Assembly (NCBI GenBank): GCA_945861445.1
Contig: CAMAVF010000002.1
Location: 1-57,004, forward strand
DNA: 57,004 nt
Origin: Planctomicrobium piriforme
GTDB lineage: Bacteria; Planctomycetota; Planctomycetia; Planctomycetales; Planctomycetaceae
Direction of reading: 5' to 3'
The position numbers were made by a program, and so were the translations under genes. Within the stretch, counting starts at the first letter, position 1; every line of letters starts with the position of its first letter. Shown in pieces: positions 28,005-37,477 of this stretch. A model generated the notes under the pieces. The model saw only the letters and a list, made by a program, of their open reading frames with translations, searched no databases and was not told the DNA's origin.

Positions 28005-28580
28005 CTACCGGGCATTGTTCAATTCCCGCAGCAGTGTCTCCAGCGGGATTGGAGTTGCTCCACCGATCTGCGACCAACTGATCACCCCCGCGCGATCCAC
28101 CACGAAGGCGGAAGGAATCACCTGGGGAGGCTCGCCGGTCGTCATACATCCCCATTCCGTTCCCACGCTGTAATCGGCGTCCGACAAGACGTGGAACGGG
28201 AAATCGCTACCGAGTTTGAATGATTCGCGATTGGCGTAGGGGGTGGCACTGCTGATCGCGATGACCTTGCGACCGTGGGCTGACAATTGATCGAAGCCCC
28301 GCTTCAAAATCTGCAGTTGAGCGTTCTTCGCCGCTCCCTGGCTGGGATCGAAGAACACGATCAACAGTTTGTGTCGACCAAGATAACGCTCGAGACGGAA
28401 CGGTTGCGACTGTTGATCGTGCAGCTTGAACGGTGCCGCCGGCCGCCGCCGCTGGATCGCTTCGCGTGCGGCGTCCGACAATTCGATTTGGGGCTGGTTC
28501 ACCTTGAACCACACCAGCCCGAAGATCACCAGCGCGGCGAACGGCAACACCAGTATTCGAGGTTTAAACTGCCGGGACAT
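28005..28580 (-). CDS. Membrane-anchored redoxin-like protein lacking the catalytic cysteines
   Basis: A 191-residue protein with an N-terminal transmembrane anchor (ILVLPFAALVIFGLVWF, 9-25) and a thioredoxin-fold AhpC/TSA-like domain from ~50 (PAAPFKLHDQQSQPFRLERYLGRHKLLIVFFDPS...). In peroxiredoxins and TlpA-type proteins a Cys follows the FF.P strand; here it reads PSQGAAKNAQL (79-89) with no Cys. The only cysteine is Cys145 (EWGCMTTG). VIPSAFVVDRAGVI retains the cis-Pro. It therefore cannot be a standard peroxidase or disulfide reductase; a binding or single-Cys role is possible. Position faces outward from the cytoplasmic membrane. Confidence 0.82.
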   Translation of the reverse strand: MSRQFKPRILVLPFAALVIFGLVWFKVNQPQIELSDAAREAIQRRRPAAPFKLHDQQSQPFRLERYLGRHKLLIVFFDPSQGAAKNAQLQILKRGFDQLSAHGRKVIAISSATPYANRESFKLGSDFPFHVLSDADYSVGTEWGCMTTGEPPQVIPSAFVVDRAGVISWSQIGGATPIPLETLLRELNNAR

Positions 28581-28613
28581 GGTGTTGCGGATTCATTGTG
28601 GCTTGACTCTTCA

Positions 28614-28750
28614 CCCAATTCGTGATTCGAGCCGATGGGAGGGCGAGGCTCCCGCCGAGCCGCGGATGTCTATCGAGTGTCGCAAGACCACGCGGTTCGG
28701 CGGGAGCCTCACCCTCCCATGGCGTCGAAATATCCTTCACGGCGTAGCCC
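28614..28750. repeat. Family A palindromic repeat, copy 3, with conserved flanks
   Basis: The core 28637-28718 starts GGGAGGGCGAGGCTCCCGCC and ends GAGCCTCACCCTCCC, with arms of ~27 bases. Its flanks (from 28614 and to 28750) are nearly identical to copy 2 at 8454-8602. It lies between the DUF1080 and redoxin-like genes. Confidence 0.87.
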
Positions 28751-28781
28751 ACCGGGGCTTGGTTTTCTCCACGCAATGCCA

Positions 28782-28826
28782 CCTGGGGCTTCCGCCCCAG
28801 GCTATACTCAGACGCCCCTTCCGGGG
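28782..28826. repeat. Two short G/C-rich hairpins
   Basis: CCTGGGG (28782-28788) pairs with CCCCAGG (28795-28801), and GCCCC pairs with GGGGC at 28813-28826. They follow family A copy 3 and fill the remaining gene-free stretch before 28902; no gene is seen. Confidence 0.55.
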
Positions 28827-28901
28827 CTACTGTCATACGACCGTCTCAATAATGTGCAACTTCAATACTTGCACTTCGAGTTTGTATTCACCAACCCCGT
28901 C

Positions 28902-30095
28902 CTACGGCTGAGGCGCTCCAATGCGCACATTGCGCAGCTTCACGAGCGAGCTGTGATTTTGCAGTCCCAGGTAGCCCTTCAACAGGCGCAGTTTACTCTT
29001 GGGATGCGTCTCGGGGGTCACCTGCGTGACGACCTTTCCATTATGGATGGTCGTGATGTTGCCGCCGTGACAGTTGATCTCCAGCGTGTTCCATTGACCG
29101 TGCGGCTTGGAAACGTGGGGCTGCGCGCCGGCGATGTCATAGACCGATGCCGAGAACTGGTAGTCCTTCAAATCCTTGTACTGCGGAGCCGCGTCATCCA
29201 GGATCTGGACTTCGAAGCCAGCGGGGGGCAGCGTGTCATTGTCGCGATGATGGTTTCCATCGGCCGGCACGCGGACATAGACGCCGCTGTTGCCTCCCAC
29301 ATCGACTTGATAATCCAGCCGCAGATTGAAGTCACCATATTCGGCCGCCGAACGAATCCACGGACCGGGCTTGCCGGTACACAGCAACAGACCGTCTTCG
29401 ACCTTCCAGCACTTTTCCGCCGGTTCGCCGACACCTTCCCAGCCGGTTAAGTCCTTGCCATTGAACAGGGCTTTCGTCTTCAACTCCGTCACCTTGACGT
29501 TGCGAATCAGATACTGTCCGCCAAGTGGTACTTCAATCTGGAAGCCAATATAGCCGGTGAGGGCTTTCAAGCCGCCCGTCTTGTAGGCCGGTTTGCCATT
29601 GATTTCGAGGGCCACGGTGTCGCCGACGACCGTGATGTCGAAGACGTTCCAGTCCCCTTCCTTGACCAGCCCGGTACTGGCGGCACCTGGCAGATTGCCG
29701 ATGTTCCCTTCTTTCCCCTGCAGCAGATTGATCTGATAGCTTTGCTTCGGGTAGGGCTCACCACCATTGGCCGAGCGAATGAAGATTCCAGCATCGTACT
29801 TGGTGGCCTGCAGGGCCTTCCATTCCACGTGGAGTTTGAAGTCCGCATACTGATGATCTGACCGCAGCCAGCCGTTGCCGGCCTTCAGGCGGATCTGGCC
29901 CTCGACGACGTCCGCTTCGCACTTGTTTTCGATGTTCCAACCATCCAGGGACTTCCCGTCGAACAGTGAGTACGTGTACTCATCCGGCGCGTCGGCCCGT
30001 GCGGATGTCCCCCATCCGAAACAACAAATCGCGACCGCACACAACCGCAGAACCATCGACGAACGTAGCATGACGCGTGCCTCCAGGGTGCTCAT
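28902..30095 (-). CDS. Exported double DUF1080 (3-keto-disaccharide hydrolase-like) protein
   Basis: A 397-residue secreted protein with two DUF1080 (PF06439) concanavalin-like jelly-roll domains: YSLFDGKSLDGWN opens the first (about 42-225) and ALFNGKDLTGWEGVG the second (about 228-395). Signal peptide VLRLCAVAICCFGWGTSARA precedes them. Some DUF1080 proteins hydrolyse 3-keto-disaccharides; many planctomycete copies are uncharacterised glycan-binding or lyase-like proteins. The conserved GIFIRS/GVYVRVP strands that line the sugar cleft are visible in both halves. ATG 30071 would give a more compact signal peptide; ATG 30095 is the upstream option. It stands alone between a repeat and the divergent kinase gene. 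Confidence 0.9.
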   Translation of the reverse strand: MSTLEARVMLRSSMVLRLCAVAICCFGWGTSARADAPDEYTYSLFDGKSLDGWNIENKCEADVVEGQIRLKAGNGWLRSDHQYADFKLHVEWKALQATKYDAGIFIRSANGGEPYPKQSYQINLLQGKEGNIGNLPGAASTGLVKEGDWNVFDITVVGDTVALEINGKPAYKTGGLKALTGYIGFQIEVPLGGQYLIRNVKVTELKTKALFNGKDLTGWEGVGEPAEKCWKVEDGLLLCTGKPGPWIRSAAEYGDFNLRLDYQVDVGGNSGVYVRVPADGNHHRDNDTLPPAGFEVQILDDAAPQYKDLKDYQFSASVYDIAGAQPHVSKPHGQWNTLEINCHGGNITTIHNGKVVTQVTPETHPKSKLRLLKGYLGLQNHSSLVKLRNVRIGAPQP

Positions 30096-30246
30096 TCAGG
30101 ATTCAGTTCACATCGTGGTTTCATTGTAGTGCTCCCACAGAGTGTGCCAAGCGAAGCCACGGTCCGAAGGTGAGTATTACACCTCAAATTCGCCGTAGAT
30201 GGGTCAGAAATTCTTGAGAAGTTTTCCAAACGGGACGGATTTGCGG

Positions 30247-30276
30247 TTCAAATTTCGAATGAAACTGTCCTATAAT
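30247..30276 (+). promoter_or_regulatory. Putative promoter of kinase-FHA gene
   Basis: A perfect TATAAT (30271-30276) with TTCAAA 18 bases upstream (30247-30252) lies 20 bases before ATG 30297; transcription would begin near 30283, giving a very short leader. Consensus prediction. Confidence 0.4.
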
Positions 30277-30296
30277 CCATGTTGGTCACGTAACCG

Positions 30297-32072
30297 ATGG
30301 GTCGAAACCATCAACCCGCCAATTCTCCGGTAGGGAACGATCAATTGTCGGTCGATTTTCTCGAAACTCTGCGGCGCAGCGAGCTGCTGTCCCCCGAGGA
30401 CATCGCTTCAATTGTGCGCTCCGAGCACCTCACGGCAGCGTCTGATCCCAAGGACATTGCGAAGGTCTTCATCAACCGTCAGCAGTTGACGTTGTTTCAG
30501 GCGAATCAACTGTTGCACGGTCAGTCGCGCGGCTTCTTCATCGACCACTATAAGTTGCGGGAGATTCTGGGTACCGGCGGTATGGGCTGGGTCTACATCG
30601 CCGAACCGCGCGGGGCTCCTCAGGGCACGCGCGAGCGGGTGGCGATCAAAGTCCTGTCAGACCACATCAAGCACGACGTCGGCCTGCGAGCCCGCTTCGA
30701 GCTGGAGGCGCGGGCCGGACTGCAGTTGCAGCACGACAACATTGTCAAAACGCTGCAGTATGGTCAGTCGGATGACTTGTATGGCGAAGTGCCGTTCATG
30801 GTCATGGAATTCGTGGAAGGCATCAATCTGCAGGACCTGATGCGGCTGCGTCACGGTCCGCTCCCGTGGCGCCAGGCAGTCGACTGCATCCGGCAGGCCG
30901 CCGACGGACTGCAACATGCTCACGAGCGCGGCATGGTCCACCGCGACATCAAGCCAACCAACCTGTTGATCAGCCGGGACGGCACCGTCAAGATCCTGGA
31001 TTTCGGGCTGGCATTGCTGCAGCACGATCACCAGTCTGAATTCTCGTTGGCCATGATTTTTGGTCATCAGTGCCTGGGAACCGACGACTACATTGCCCCC
31101 GAACAAACATATAACAGTCACACGGTGGACGGCCGGGCGGACATCTACAGTCTGGGCTGTACTTTCTACCACATTCTCACGGGAACTGTGCCCTATCCGC
31201 TGGCCAGGACCCAGCAGAAGATCGAAGCGCATCGTTTCACCCAATTCCCAGCGGTACGAGATCTGGTCCCCGAAGTTCCGGAAGAGCTCGCCCGGATTCT
31301 GGCCAGGATGGTGACCAAGCTACCGGAAGAACGCTACGCCACCGCAGCGGACGTCAGTGCCGCGCTGGCTCCGTTCTGTCAAAGGGACGAAATTGAGTTT
31401 GACTTCGCCGAGATCCTCAAGCTCCGTGCCAACGAAGCTCGCAAACGACTGCAAGCGGCCCGGCCCTCGTCACGCAGCAATCAATCAAGCAGTGCTCTTA
31501 AACCTTCCGGAGTCTCGGTGCCCGCACTGCCGCAAGGTGTCGTCGAGACTCGGCTGCCGGCCGATACGACTCCCCGCAAGTCGGGTGTCGCCTTACCTCA
31601 GCCTGTTGATCCGAACGAAGCGATTCATAAACATCCCGGATTCCACAGCGATGCGATCAGCGTTGACTATCCCCACCTCAGGCTGGTGGAACAGGTCAAG
31701 CTGATGTTGGTGCCAGTCCCGGAAGGGCCGTCGATTCCGTTGAATCGCGAGCGGATGGTAATTGGCCGCACTCAAGAAGCCGCCATCCGATTGGACTCAC
31801 CTCGCGTTTCCTCCAAGCACGCCCTGCTGTCTCTGGATGGTCAATGGTGGCGCATCAGCGATCTCAACAGCCGCAACGGCCTACGTGTCAACGGAGTCGC
31901 GACGACGGATCAGTTGCTGTGGCCCGGCGATCGGATTTCCATTGCCGATCAGTTTCACTTCGTTCTGCAAGAGGTCGCGCGGCCGAACAAACACTGGTCC
32001 CTCTGGTCAATCGTGTTCGCGAGTGTCCTCGCAATTCTCATTTTCGCGGCCGCCAGCTACTGGATGCGATGA
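30297..32072 (+). CDS. Membrane-anchored Ser/Thr protein kinase with FHA domain
   Basis: A 591-residue Hanks-type kinase. An N-terminal helical module (~15-80, ending with LFQANQLLHGQSRGFFIDHYKL) is followed by the catalytic domain: glycine loop GTGGMG (92-97), Lys118 in VAIKVL, HRD (215-217), DFG (235-237) and APEQ (267-270). After a linker rich in Ser and Pro, an FHA domain (about 480-545; IGRTQEAAIRLDSPRVSSKHA and LNSRNGLRVNG) can bind phosphothreonine, and a C-terminal helix (VFASVLAILIFAAASYWM) anchors the protein, so kinase and FHA should be cytoplasmic. Autophosphorylation with FHA reading is a plausible mode. Downstream is a gene-free stretch, so it appears monocistronic. Confidence 0.93.
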   Translation: MGRNHQPANSPVGNDQLSVDFLETLRRSELLSPEDIASIVRSEHLTAASDPKDIAKVFINRQQLTLFQANQLLHGQSRGFFIDHYKLREILGTGGMGWVYIAEPRGAPQGTRERVAIKVLSDHIKHDVGLRARFELEARAGLQLQHDNIVKTLQYGQSDDLYGEVPFMVMEFVEGINLQDLMRLRHGPLPWRQAVDCIRQAADGLQHAHERGMVHRDIKPTNLLISRDGTVKILDFGLALLQHDHQSEFSLAMIFGHQCLGTDDYIAPEQTYNSHTVDGRADIYSLGCTFYHILTGTVPYPLARTQQKIEAHRFTQFPAVRDLVPEVPEELARILARMVTKLPEERYATAADVSAALAPFCQRDEIEFDFAEILKLRANEARKRLQAARPSSRSNQSSSALKPSGVSVPALPQGVVETRLPADTTPRKSGVALPQPVDPNEAIHKHPGFHSDAISVDYPHLRLVEQVKLMLVPVPEGPSIPLNRERMVIGRTQEAAIRLDSPRVSSKHALLSLDGQWWRISDLNSRNGLRVNGVATTDQLLWPGDRISIADQFHFVLQEVARPNKHWSLWSIVFASVLAILIFAAASYWMR

Positions 32073-32106
32073 CGGAATGCGATGACTGTCTTGCAGTAAC
32101 GTCGTG

Positions 32107-32220
32107 GCGAATCGGAAGTGCCAGCGAATGCATCTTCCTGCGGCTGGTTGATATCCACGCAGTGTCGCGCCACACCGTCATTCATGAGGAAATGCACTCG
32201 CTGGCGCTTCGAGCTTGTAT
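32107..32220. repeat. Family B palindromic repeat, degenerate copy 1
   Basis: The right arm, ending AATGCACTCGCTGGCGC then TTCGAGCTTGTAT (32191-32220), matches copies at 44839 and 47879 closely. The left arm (around 32113-32133, GTGCCAGCGAATGCAT) has lost its outer half. It occupies much of the gene-free stretch 32073-32426, in which I see no gene. Confidence 0.75.
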
Positions 32221-32426
32221 TCCTTCATGAAAGACATTTAGTCTTTACGAGCTCTTCGGATTCGGATTTCGCATCAATTTCGAATCAACACTCATTGATT
32301 CAAGTCCTGTGATCCGATACGATTAGTCTTGCACGGGAGGTAAAGTGCGCCCCTGACTTGGTGTGGTGGGGGTTGTTGGGAAGGAATCCCGTTCGAGGGC
32401 AGACAGCGAAGAACTAAGGTCCCCGA

Positions 32427-33803
32427 ATGACTGAATTGAATGCGCGGCAGATTGGCTGCTCGGAATTTAAAGAGACTCTGCGCGGAGATCGCCGCTGGTT
32501 TCTGAAGGCCGGCGCGTTGGGTGCGGCTGGGCTGAGTCTCCCGCAACTGCTGCAGCAAGAGTCGCTGGCAGCCTCCGGCAGTCGGCCGAATTCCATCATC
32601 CTGTTGTGGATGCGCGGCGGTCCCAGTCATATCGACATGTGGGATCCCAAACCAGAAGCGCCGGTGGAGTACCGGGGCGAGTTCGGGACGATCCCGACGA
32701 ATGTGCCCGGGATTAATCTGACCGATATGCTGCCCAAGACCGCGGCGATCATGGACAAGTGGTCGATCGTCCGCAGCCTGCATCACCATGACGCCGGGCA
32801 CTCGACCGGAGATCAGATCTGCTTCACCGGCTACAACACCGGTCCCAATCCCGATGAAAACGTCATGCCCAGTTGCGGCTCCATTGTGGCCGAGCAACTT
32901 GGACATTTAAGTCCCGCCCTGCCGACCTATGTCATGATCCCCAAGATGGTTCCCGGCACGGGTTCGGCCTATCTGGGAGTCTCGTACAAGCCATTTGAAA
33001 CTCTCGCTGATCCGGCGAAAGAAGGCCCATTCAGCGTACCGAACTTTGCACTCGCCGACGGCCTGACTGCGGATCGCCTGGGGAATCGCCGCGAATTGCT
33101 GACCGGCTTCGACCGCTTGCAGCGGAAGCTGGATGCCCGTGGTCAGATGGTGGCCATGGACCGGTTCCAGGAACAGGCCTGGGGGATTCTCAGTTCACCC
33201 GCCGCCCGTGCGGCATTTGATCTCGATGCCGAGCCGATGGAATTGCGTCAGCGTTACGGCTTCATGCCGGCGTTTGATCCCGGGGCGTCCAACCGCTGTG
33301 GGGCATCCAACTGGGCGCAACGCATGATTTTGGCGAGACGCCTGGTAGAAGCGGGCGTGCGGTTGGTCACAGTGGACCTGCGCTGGTGGGACACACACGT
33401 GCAAGGTTTTGATTCCTTGCGCCGTGGTTTCCTGCCGCGCTGGGATCAAGCTTATAGCGCGTTGATTCAAGACCTGGAAGACCGCGGATTGCTCGATTCC
33501 ACACTGGTTGTGGCCTGGGGTGAATTCGGGCGTACTCCTCGCGTCAACAACGATGCGGGTCGGGATCACTACCCCAATGTGTTCAGCGCGGCATTGGCCG
33601 GCGGAGCCGTGAAGGGTGGCCGAGTTGTCGGTTCATCCGATTCCAAGGGTGCCTTCCCCAAGGACAACCCGAAGACTCCGCAAGACGTTCTGGCGACGAT
33701 GTATCGACATCTGGGAATTGATACCCATAAGTCGTACCTCAACAACGCGGGCCGTCCGATTCCGGTATTGCCTTCGGGGAATCCGATCCTGGAATTGTCG
33801 TAG
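32427..33803 (+). CDS. DUF1501 protein with Tat-like signal
   Basis: A 458-residue DUF1501 protein. The leader has a twin-arginine-like motif (RRWFLKAGALGAAGLSLPQLL, about 27-47), so it is probably exported folded. The family's sulfatase/alkaline-phosphatase-like core follows: SIILLWMRGGPSHIDMWDPKP, the HHHDAGHSTGDQ segment with likely metal ligands, and VVAWGEFGRTPRVN...GRDHYPN near the C-terminus. DUF1501 proteins are abundant in planctomycetes and usually paired with DUF1549/DUF1553 proteins in presumed polysaccharide degradation; here the partners are 14 kb away, so this is an orphan copy. Biochemical function is not established. Confidence 0.92.
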   Translation: MTELNARQIGCSEFKETLRGDRRWFLKAGALGAAGLSLPQLLQQESLAASGSRPNSIILLWMRGGPSHIDMWDPKPEAPVEYRGEFGTIPTNVPGINLTDMLPKTAAIMDKWSIVRSLHHHDAGHSTGDQICFTGYNTGPNPDENVMPSCGSIVAEQLGHLSPALPTYVMIPKMVPGTGSAYLGVSYKPFETLADPAKEGPFSVPNFALADGLTADRLGNRRELLTGFDRLQRKLDARGQMVAMDRFQEQAWGILSSPAARAAFDLDAEPMELRQRYGFMPAFDPGASNRCGASNWAQRMILARRLVEAGVRLVTVDLRWWDTHVQGFDSLRRGFLPRWDQAYSALIQDLEDRGLLDSTLVVAWGEFGRTPRVNNDAGRDHYPNVFSAALAGGAVKGGRVVGSSDSKGAFPKDNPKTPQDVLATMYRHLGIDTHKSYLNNAGRPIPVLPSGNPILELS

Positions 33804-33972
33804 CCACGCCCGTTGGGAATGGTGCTTCGACAATTTCGACGGATCGCAATGAACGGTTCAATCATCGCTCCGCGAAGAGAATCCTTCTGGTGTCGTTTGA
33901 GTTCCGTGGGTTGAAACCGACGGCTACCTTCAGATGTCGCTCCGCGACAAGTAACGCCTGCAAGCGCATACC

Positions 33973-36342
33973 CTACCAGGTCGGATCTGCGCTTCGCTCG
34001 ATCACGTCGCTGGCCGTGGAACGGCCTGCGTAGTCCTTCACCATGCTCAACAGCAATTCGCGGTTGATCGGCTTGACGGTGTAGTCATCGCAGCCTGCGG
34101 CGAGACACTTTTCCCGGTCACCTGACATGGCATGGGCAGTCAGGGCGATGATCGGTCGCGTGTAACCAAAGCCGCGCAACCGACGCGTGGCCGAGTAGCC
34201 ATCCAGCACGGGCATCTGCATGTCCATTAAGATCAGGTCGAACGGACTGCCCAACGCGGCATTCGACAGGGCCAGCTCACACGCGGCTTCGCCGTTCTCC
34301 ACGCAGACCACCTCCATGCCGGCTTTATTCAAGACGTACTTGATCAGCCGCTGATTGTCGGGGCCGTCTTCGGCGAGCAGAATCTTGGCCGACTGCGGGG
34401 CGTCCGGCTCCGTTGACTTGGGAATCTCCACGACGCTGACAGGTTCCACGCCGGGAATGATCAGCCGCGTCTGCTGGATGTTGCCCGTGGCAATGGTGAC
34501 GGTGAACGTGGTGCCTGATTCGGGTTGACTGGTGACGGTGACCGTGCCCCCCAGCATCTGGATCAGGCGGTGACAAATCGACAATCCCAGCCCGGTACCA
34601 CCGTACTTGCGGGTCGTCGACGAATCGGCCTGCGTGAACGGGCGAAACAGCTTCGCGATTTGTTCTTCGGTCATGCCGATGCCGGTATCAATCACGTCAA
34701 ATTGCAGGCACGGGGGCTGATCCACTTCCTGTCGCAAGCGAACCACGAACCGGACGGAACCCTGCTGGGTGAACTTGATGGCGTTGCCGATCAGGTTGAT
34801 CAGGATCTGACGGACACGGGTGGGATCGGTGCGAATGGTCTCGGGGACTTCGGTGGCATATTCCAACTGCAGGGCGAGTCCCTTGGCGGTGGCCCGCACC
34901 CGCATCAATGCAATCACATCGGCCACCAGCTTGGCCGGTGACACTTCCAACTGTTCAAGTTCAAAGCGGCCCGCTTCGATCTTGGACAGATCGAGGATGT
35001 CATTGATCAGCTCCAGCAGGTATTCGCCGTTCCGCCGAATCGTCTGGACGGCGTCGATCTCTTCGGGACGGTCCACGGACTGGCTCAACATGTCGTTGAA
35101 GCCCAGGATGGCGGCCATCGGGGTCCGGATTTCGTGGCTCATGTTGGCCAGGAATTCACTCTTCGCCTGGTTGGCGGTATCTGATGCGGCCTTGGCCATG
35201 CGCAGTGTCTGTTCCCAGGTACGCAGTTCGCGGATATCTCGTGCGATCTGCGAAATCCCAATCAAGTCGCCATGTTCGTTGCGAACGGGCGAGACGGTCA
35301 GTTCCACATCCACCAGCGTCGCATCCTTGCGGCGGCGCACGGTCTCCAATTGCTGCACGGAATGGCCCGCCCGGACCTCCTTGTCGATCGCGGCTTCTTC
35401 ATCGAGTCGATCGTTCGGCAGCAGGAACATCGGGGATCGCCCCAGAACTTCATCGGCGGAATAGCCATAGAGGTGTTCCGCCCCGGCGTTCCAGGACGTG
35501 ATCTGACCGTTGAGCTCCTTGCTGATGATGGCATCTTCGGAGTGTTCGACGAGCGCCGTGAGCCGGCCGAGTTTGGCTTCTGTTTCGCGGACTTGATTGG
35601 CCAGTCGAGAACCATGAAACGTGATTGCCAGGACGGGAAAGATCGCCAGGAGACCGATGCCGGCTTCGTACCAGCGAAGCGACGCCGCGTGCGCCACTTG
35701 TCCGCCGAAGACGCGCGCTCCGTTGGCCCAGGCCTGCCAGCACAGTGATCGGATTTCGAATACGGCCTGCGTGTGATGCTGGCTCATGACGGCCATGTGA
35801 GCCGCCGCGGCCACCGGACGCTGATTCCGCAACAAGTCGAAGATGCGATTCGCCTCGAGCTGCATGGACATGACTTGCTGGTCGGCTCGTTTCAACTGCG
35901 CCGCCAGCAATCGGGCTTCCTCGGACGTACCATTTTCGGACAACGACTTGCGGACGGCCTGCGAGCCTTCCAGGTAGGCTTGGACTGCCTTTCGCAGACG
36001 CTCCGCTTCGACCTCGATGGCACCGCTTTTCAGAACTTCTTTGCCGGGTGCTTCGACGGCGTTGGCCAGATTTGTCAGTTTGGAAAACTGAATGATCCGT
36101 TGTGTCCAAAGTTGATTGGCAAGGATCGAATCTTCATAACTGTCGAGGAGCAGTCGGGTGACCGAGAACGAAATGACGATTGTGACGAGATTGATCGAAG
36201 CCAGCACATAGGCCAGTCGATACCAGCGCGACTGCTTCCACCTCGGACGTTTCAAATTCAAGAATTGGAGCAGCTGGGCCATATTGTCCGCTGTTACCGC
36301 ATAGGGTACCCGCGACGTGGGAAACGATCCTTCAACGAACAC
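33973..36342 (-). CDS. Hybrid sensor histidine kinase with PAS and receiver domains
   Basis: A 789-residue membrane sensor (769 aa if started at ATG 36282, just before LLQFLNLKRPRWKQ). TM1 (LAYVLASINLVTIVISFSV) and TM2 (AGIGLLAIFPVLAITF) enclose a helical extracytoplasmic sensor of ~150 residues. Then follow a PAS domain (ALVEHSEDAIISKELNGQIT), HisKA with phospho-His in NMSHEIRTPMAA, an HATPase domain with N box (NLIGNAIKFT) and GTGLGLSI, and a C-terminal receiver (ILLAEDGPDNQRL; phospho-Asp in LILMDMQMPVLDG; Lys in VKPIN). The signal and output are unknown; no response regulator with an output domain lies beside it. It is transcribed away from the bactofilin cluster. Confidence 0.93.
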   Translation of the reverse strand: MFVEGSFPTSRVPYAVTADNMAQLLQFLNLKRPRWKQSRWYRLAYVLASINLVTIVISFSVTRLLLDSYEDSILANQLWTQRIIQFSKLTNLANAVEAPGKEVLKSGAIEVEAERLRKAVQAYLEGSQAVRKSLSENGTSEEARLLAAQLKRADQQVMSMQLEANRIFDLLRNQRPVAAAAHMAVMSQHHTQAVFEIRSLCWQAWANGARVFGGQVAHAASLRWYEAGIGLLAIFPVLAITFHGSRLANQVRETEAKLGRLTALVEHSEDAIISKELNGQITSWNAGAEHLYGYSADEVLGRSPMFLLPNDRLDEEAAIDKEVRAGHSVQQLETVRRRKDATLVDVELTVSPVRNEHGDLIGISQIARDIRELRTWEQTLRMAKAASDTANQAKSEFLANMSHEIRTPMAAILGFNDMLSQSVDRPEEIDAVQTIRRNGEYLLELINDILDLSKIEAGRFELEQLEVSPAKLVADVIALMRVRATAKGLALQLEYATEVPETIRTDPTRVRQILINLIGNAIKFTQQGSVRFVVRLRQEVDQPPCLQFDVIDTGIGMTEEQIAKLFRPFTQADSSTTRKYGGTGLGLSICHRLIQMLGGTVTVTSQPESGTTFTVTIATGNIQQTRLIIPGVEPVSVVEIPKSTEPDAPQSAKILLAEDGPDNQRLIKYVLNKAGMEVVCVENGEAACELALSNAALGSPFDLILMDMQMPVLDGYSATRRLRGFGYTRPIIALTAHAMSGDREKCLAAGCDDYTVKPINRELLLSMVKDYAGRSTASDVIERSADPTW

Positions 36343-36888
36343 ACACTCCTCACCCTAATCTGACTTATCTTCGGCAGTGCGTGTCCCCTGCTGCAGCGAG
36401 TCCCTCCCCGGCAATCGAGAACACCCATTCTTTACCGGATGAAGTCACGTCTCTCACGATTCGCCAGCTTTACCGACCGGAGGATTGTGCTGGTTGTTCA
36501 GTTCCAAAACCGATGTTGCCGTGTGGCGTCAGTCCTCGCCTCATGTGGTTTAATCACCACATCGTAGTCCCCAGGCGGCAGTCTCCGGACGGTGTCGCTC
36601 TGCAGATTGCGGGCTGCTGCTCGGCCCACGCCCTCATAATCGGATGCCACATCGCGAGACATTCCGCACATTCGCTACGGCCCGAATTACTCCCTGAATT
36701 ACAGCCCCGTCACCCGTTGGTTTCCGTCGATGCGAACGGAACTTGCTCAAGCTTGTTTGGCATGGTGAGTTCTCAGCGACACAGGCTGGAATCAACTGGG
36801 GCGAAACCCACCCTGCGGATTCCAGTCTCGGGACGCTGAAGTCCTACGACAATTTGCATCCAGATACACCCTCAGAAAGGTATGACGC
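36343..36888. other. Non-coding stretch between sensor kinase and bactofilin genes
   Basis: I see no supported gene in these 546 bases. A small perfect hairpin ATGTGGT(TTAATC)ACCACAT lies at 36543-36562. Promoters for both divergent genes must be here but I cannot single them out. AGAAAGG, 8 bases before ATG 36889, is the bactofilin ribosome binding site. Confidence 0.5.
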
Positions 36889-37422
36889 ATGTTTGGCACC
36901 AAGCAGACGAATAAGAAGTCCGACCAGCAAGACATGGCGGCTCCGCTGGCCAATTTGAACAAAACGATCAACAAGATCGAAGACTCACTCGCTCAAGATG
37001 CCGCCGCACCGGATACCCGGAACGCTGCCAAGAGCAAGCCGGGCACGCAGAATATCATTGGCAAGGGCACCATCATTGATGGAAACCTGTCCGCCGAAGG
37101 GGATTTAATCCTGGAAGGCACCGTCCGCGGTGATGTGGCCACCAAGGCCAGCCTGATGGTCTGTCCGTCGGCGATTGTGGAAGGCAACATTGTTGCCCAC
37201 CATGCTGAAGTTTCGGGACGCGTCAATGGCACGGTGCAGGCTTTCGGCCTGTTGATTATCAAGGCCTCGGGCATCATCGATGGTGACGTCATTACCAAGA
37301 ACCTGAATGTGGAATCGGGCTCGACGTTCAACGGTCGCTTCAAGGTTGGTGGCCAGGCCGCGAATGGCAAGCACGCCGACAATCAGGCCAGTCTGGACAA
37401 GACGCTGCTGGCCACGAAGTGA
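36889..37422 (+). CDS. Bactofilin
   Basis: A 177-residue bactofilin, a cytoskeletal protein that polymerises without nucleotide into a right-handed beta-helix. The core (about 55-155) shows the short repeats of the family: GKGTIIDGNLSAEGDLILEG, GDVATKASLMVCPSAIVEGN, AEVSGRVNGTVQAFGLL and ASGIIDGDVITKNLNVESGSTFNG. The N- and C-terminal tails are polar and disordered, as usual. Bactofilins scaffold cell-shape, stalk or cell-wall proteins. The next gene begins 55 bases downstream and belongs to an unrecognised set, suggesting dedicated partners. Confidence 0.95.
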   Translation: MFGTKQTNKKSDQQDMAAPLANLNKTINKIEDSLAQDAAAPDTRNAAKSKPGTQNIIGKGTIIDGNLSAEGDLILEGTVRGDVATKASLMVCPSAIVEGNIVAHHAEVSGRVNGTVQAFGLLIIKASGIIDGDVITKNLNVESGSTFNGRFKVGGQAANGKHADNQASLDKTLLATK

Positions 37423-37477
37423 TTGCCGTGAGTCGCGTCCTGAAGTTCCATGACCGTGGCAGTAACCGGGGGGCGAG

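Noticed and set aside
28426-28911. Possible 161-aa protein with EGEAPAEPR
   Set aside because: It runs antisense through the redoxin-like gene into family A copy 3 and adjacent hairpins; a repeat artefact.
32118-32312. 64-residue frame after the kinase-FHA gene
   Set aside because: Mostly translated family B repeat.
36543-36562. ATGTGGT...ACCACAT hairpin as a terminator or operator
   Set aside because: Only a 7-bp stem, no T-run, between divergent genes; could be chance, so noted only within the non-coding entry.
36381-36839. 152-residue plus-strand frame before bactofilin
   Set aside because: Cys/His/Pro-rich composition without domain features and no ribosome binding site; probably chance.
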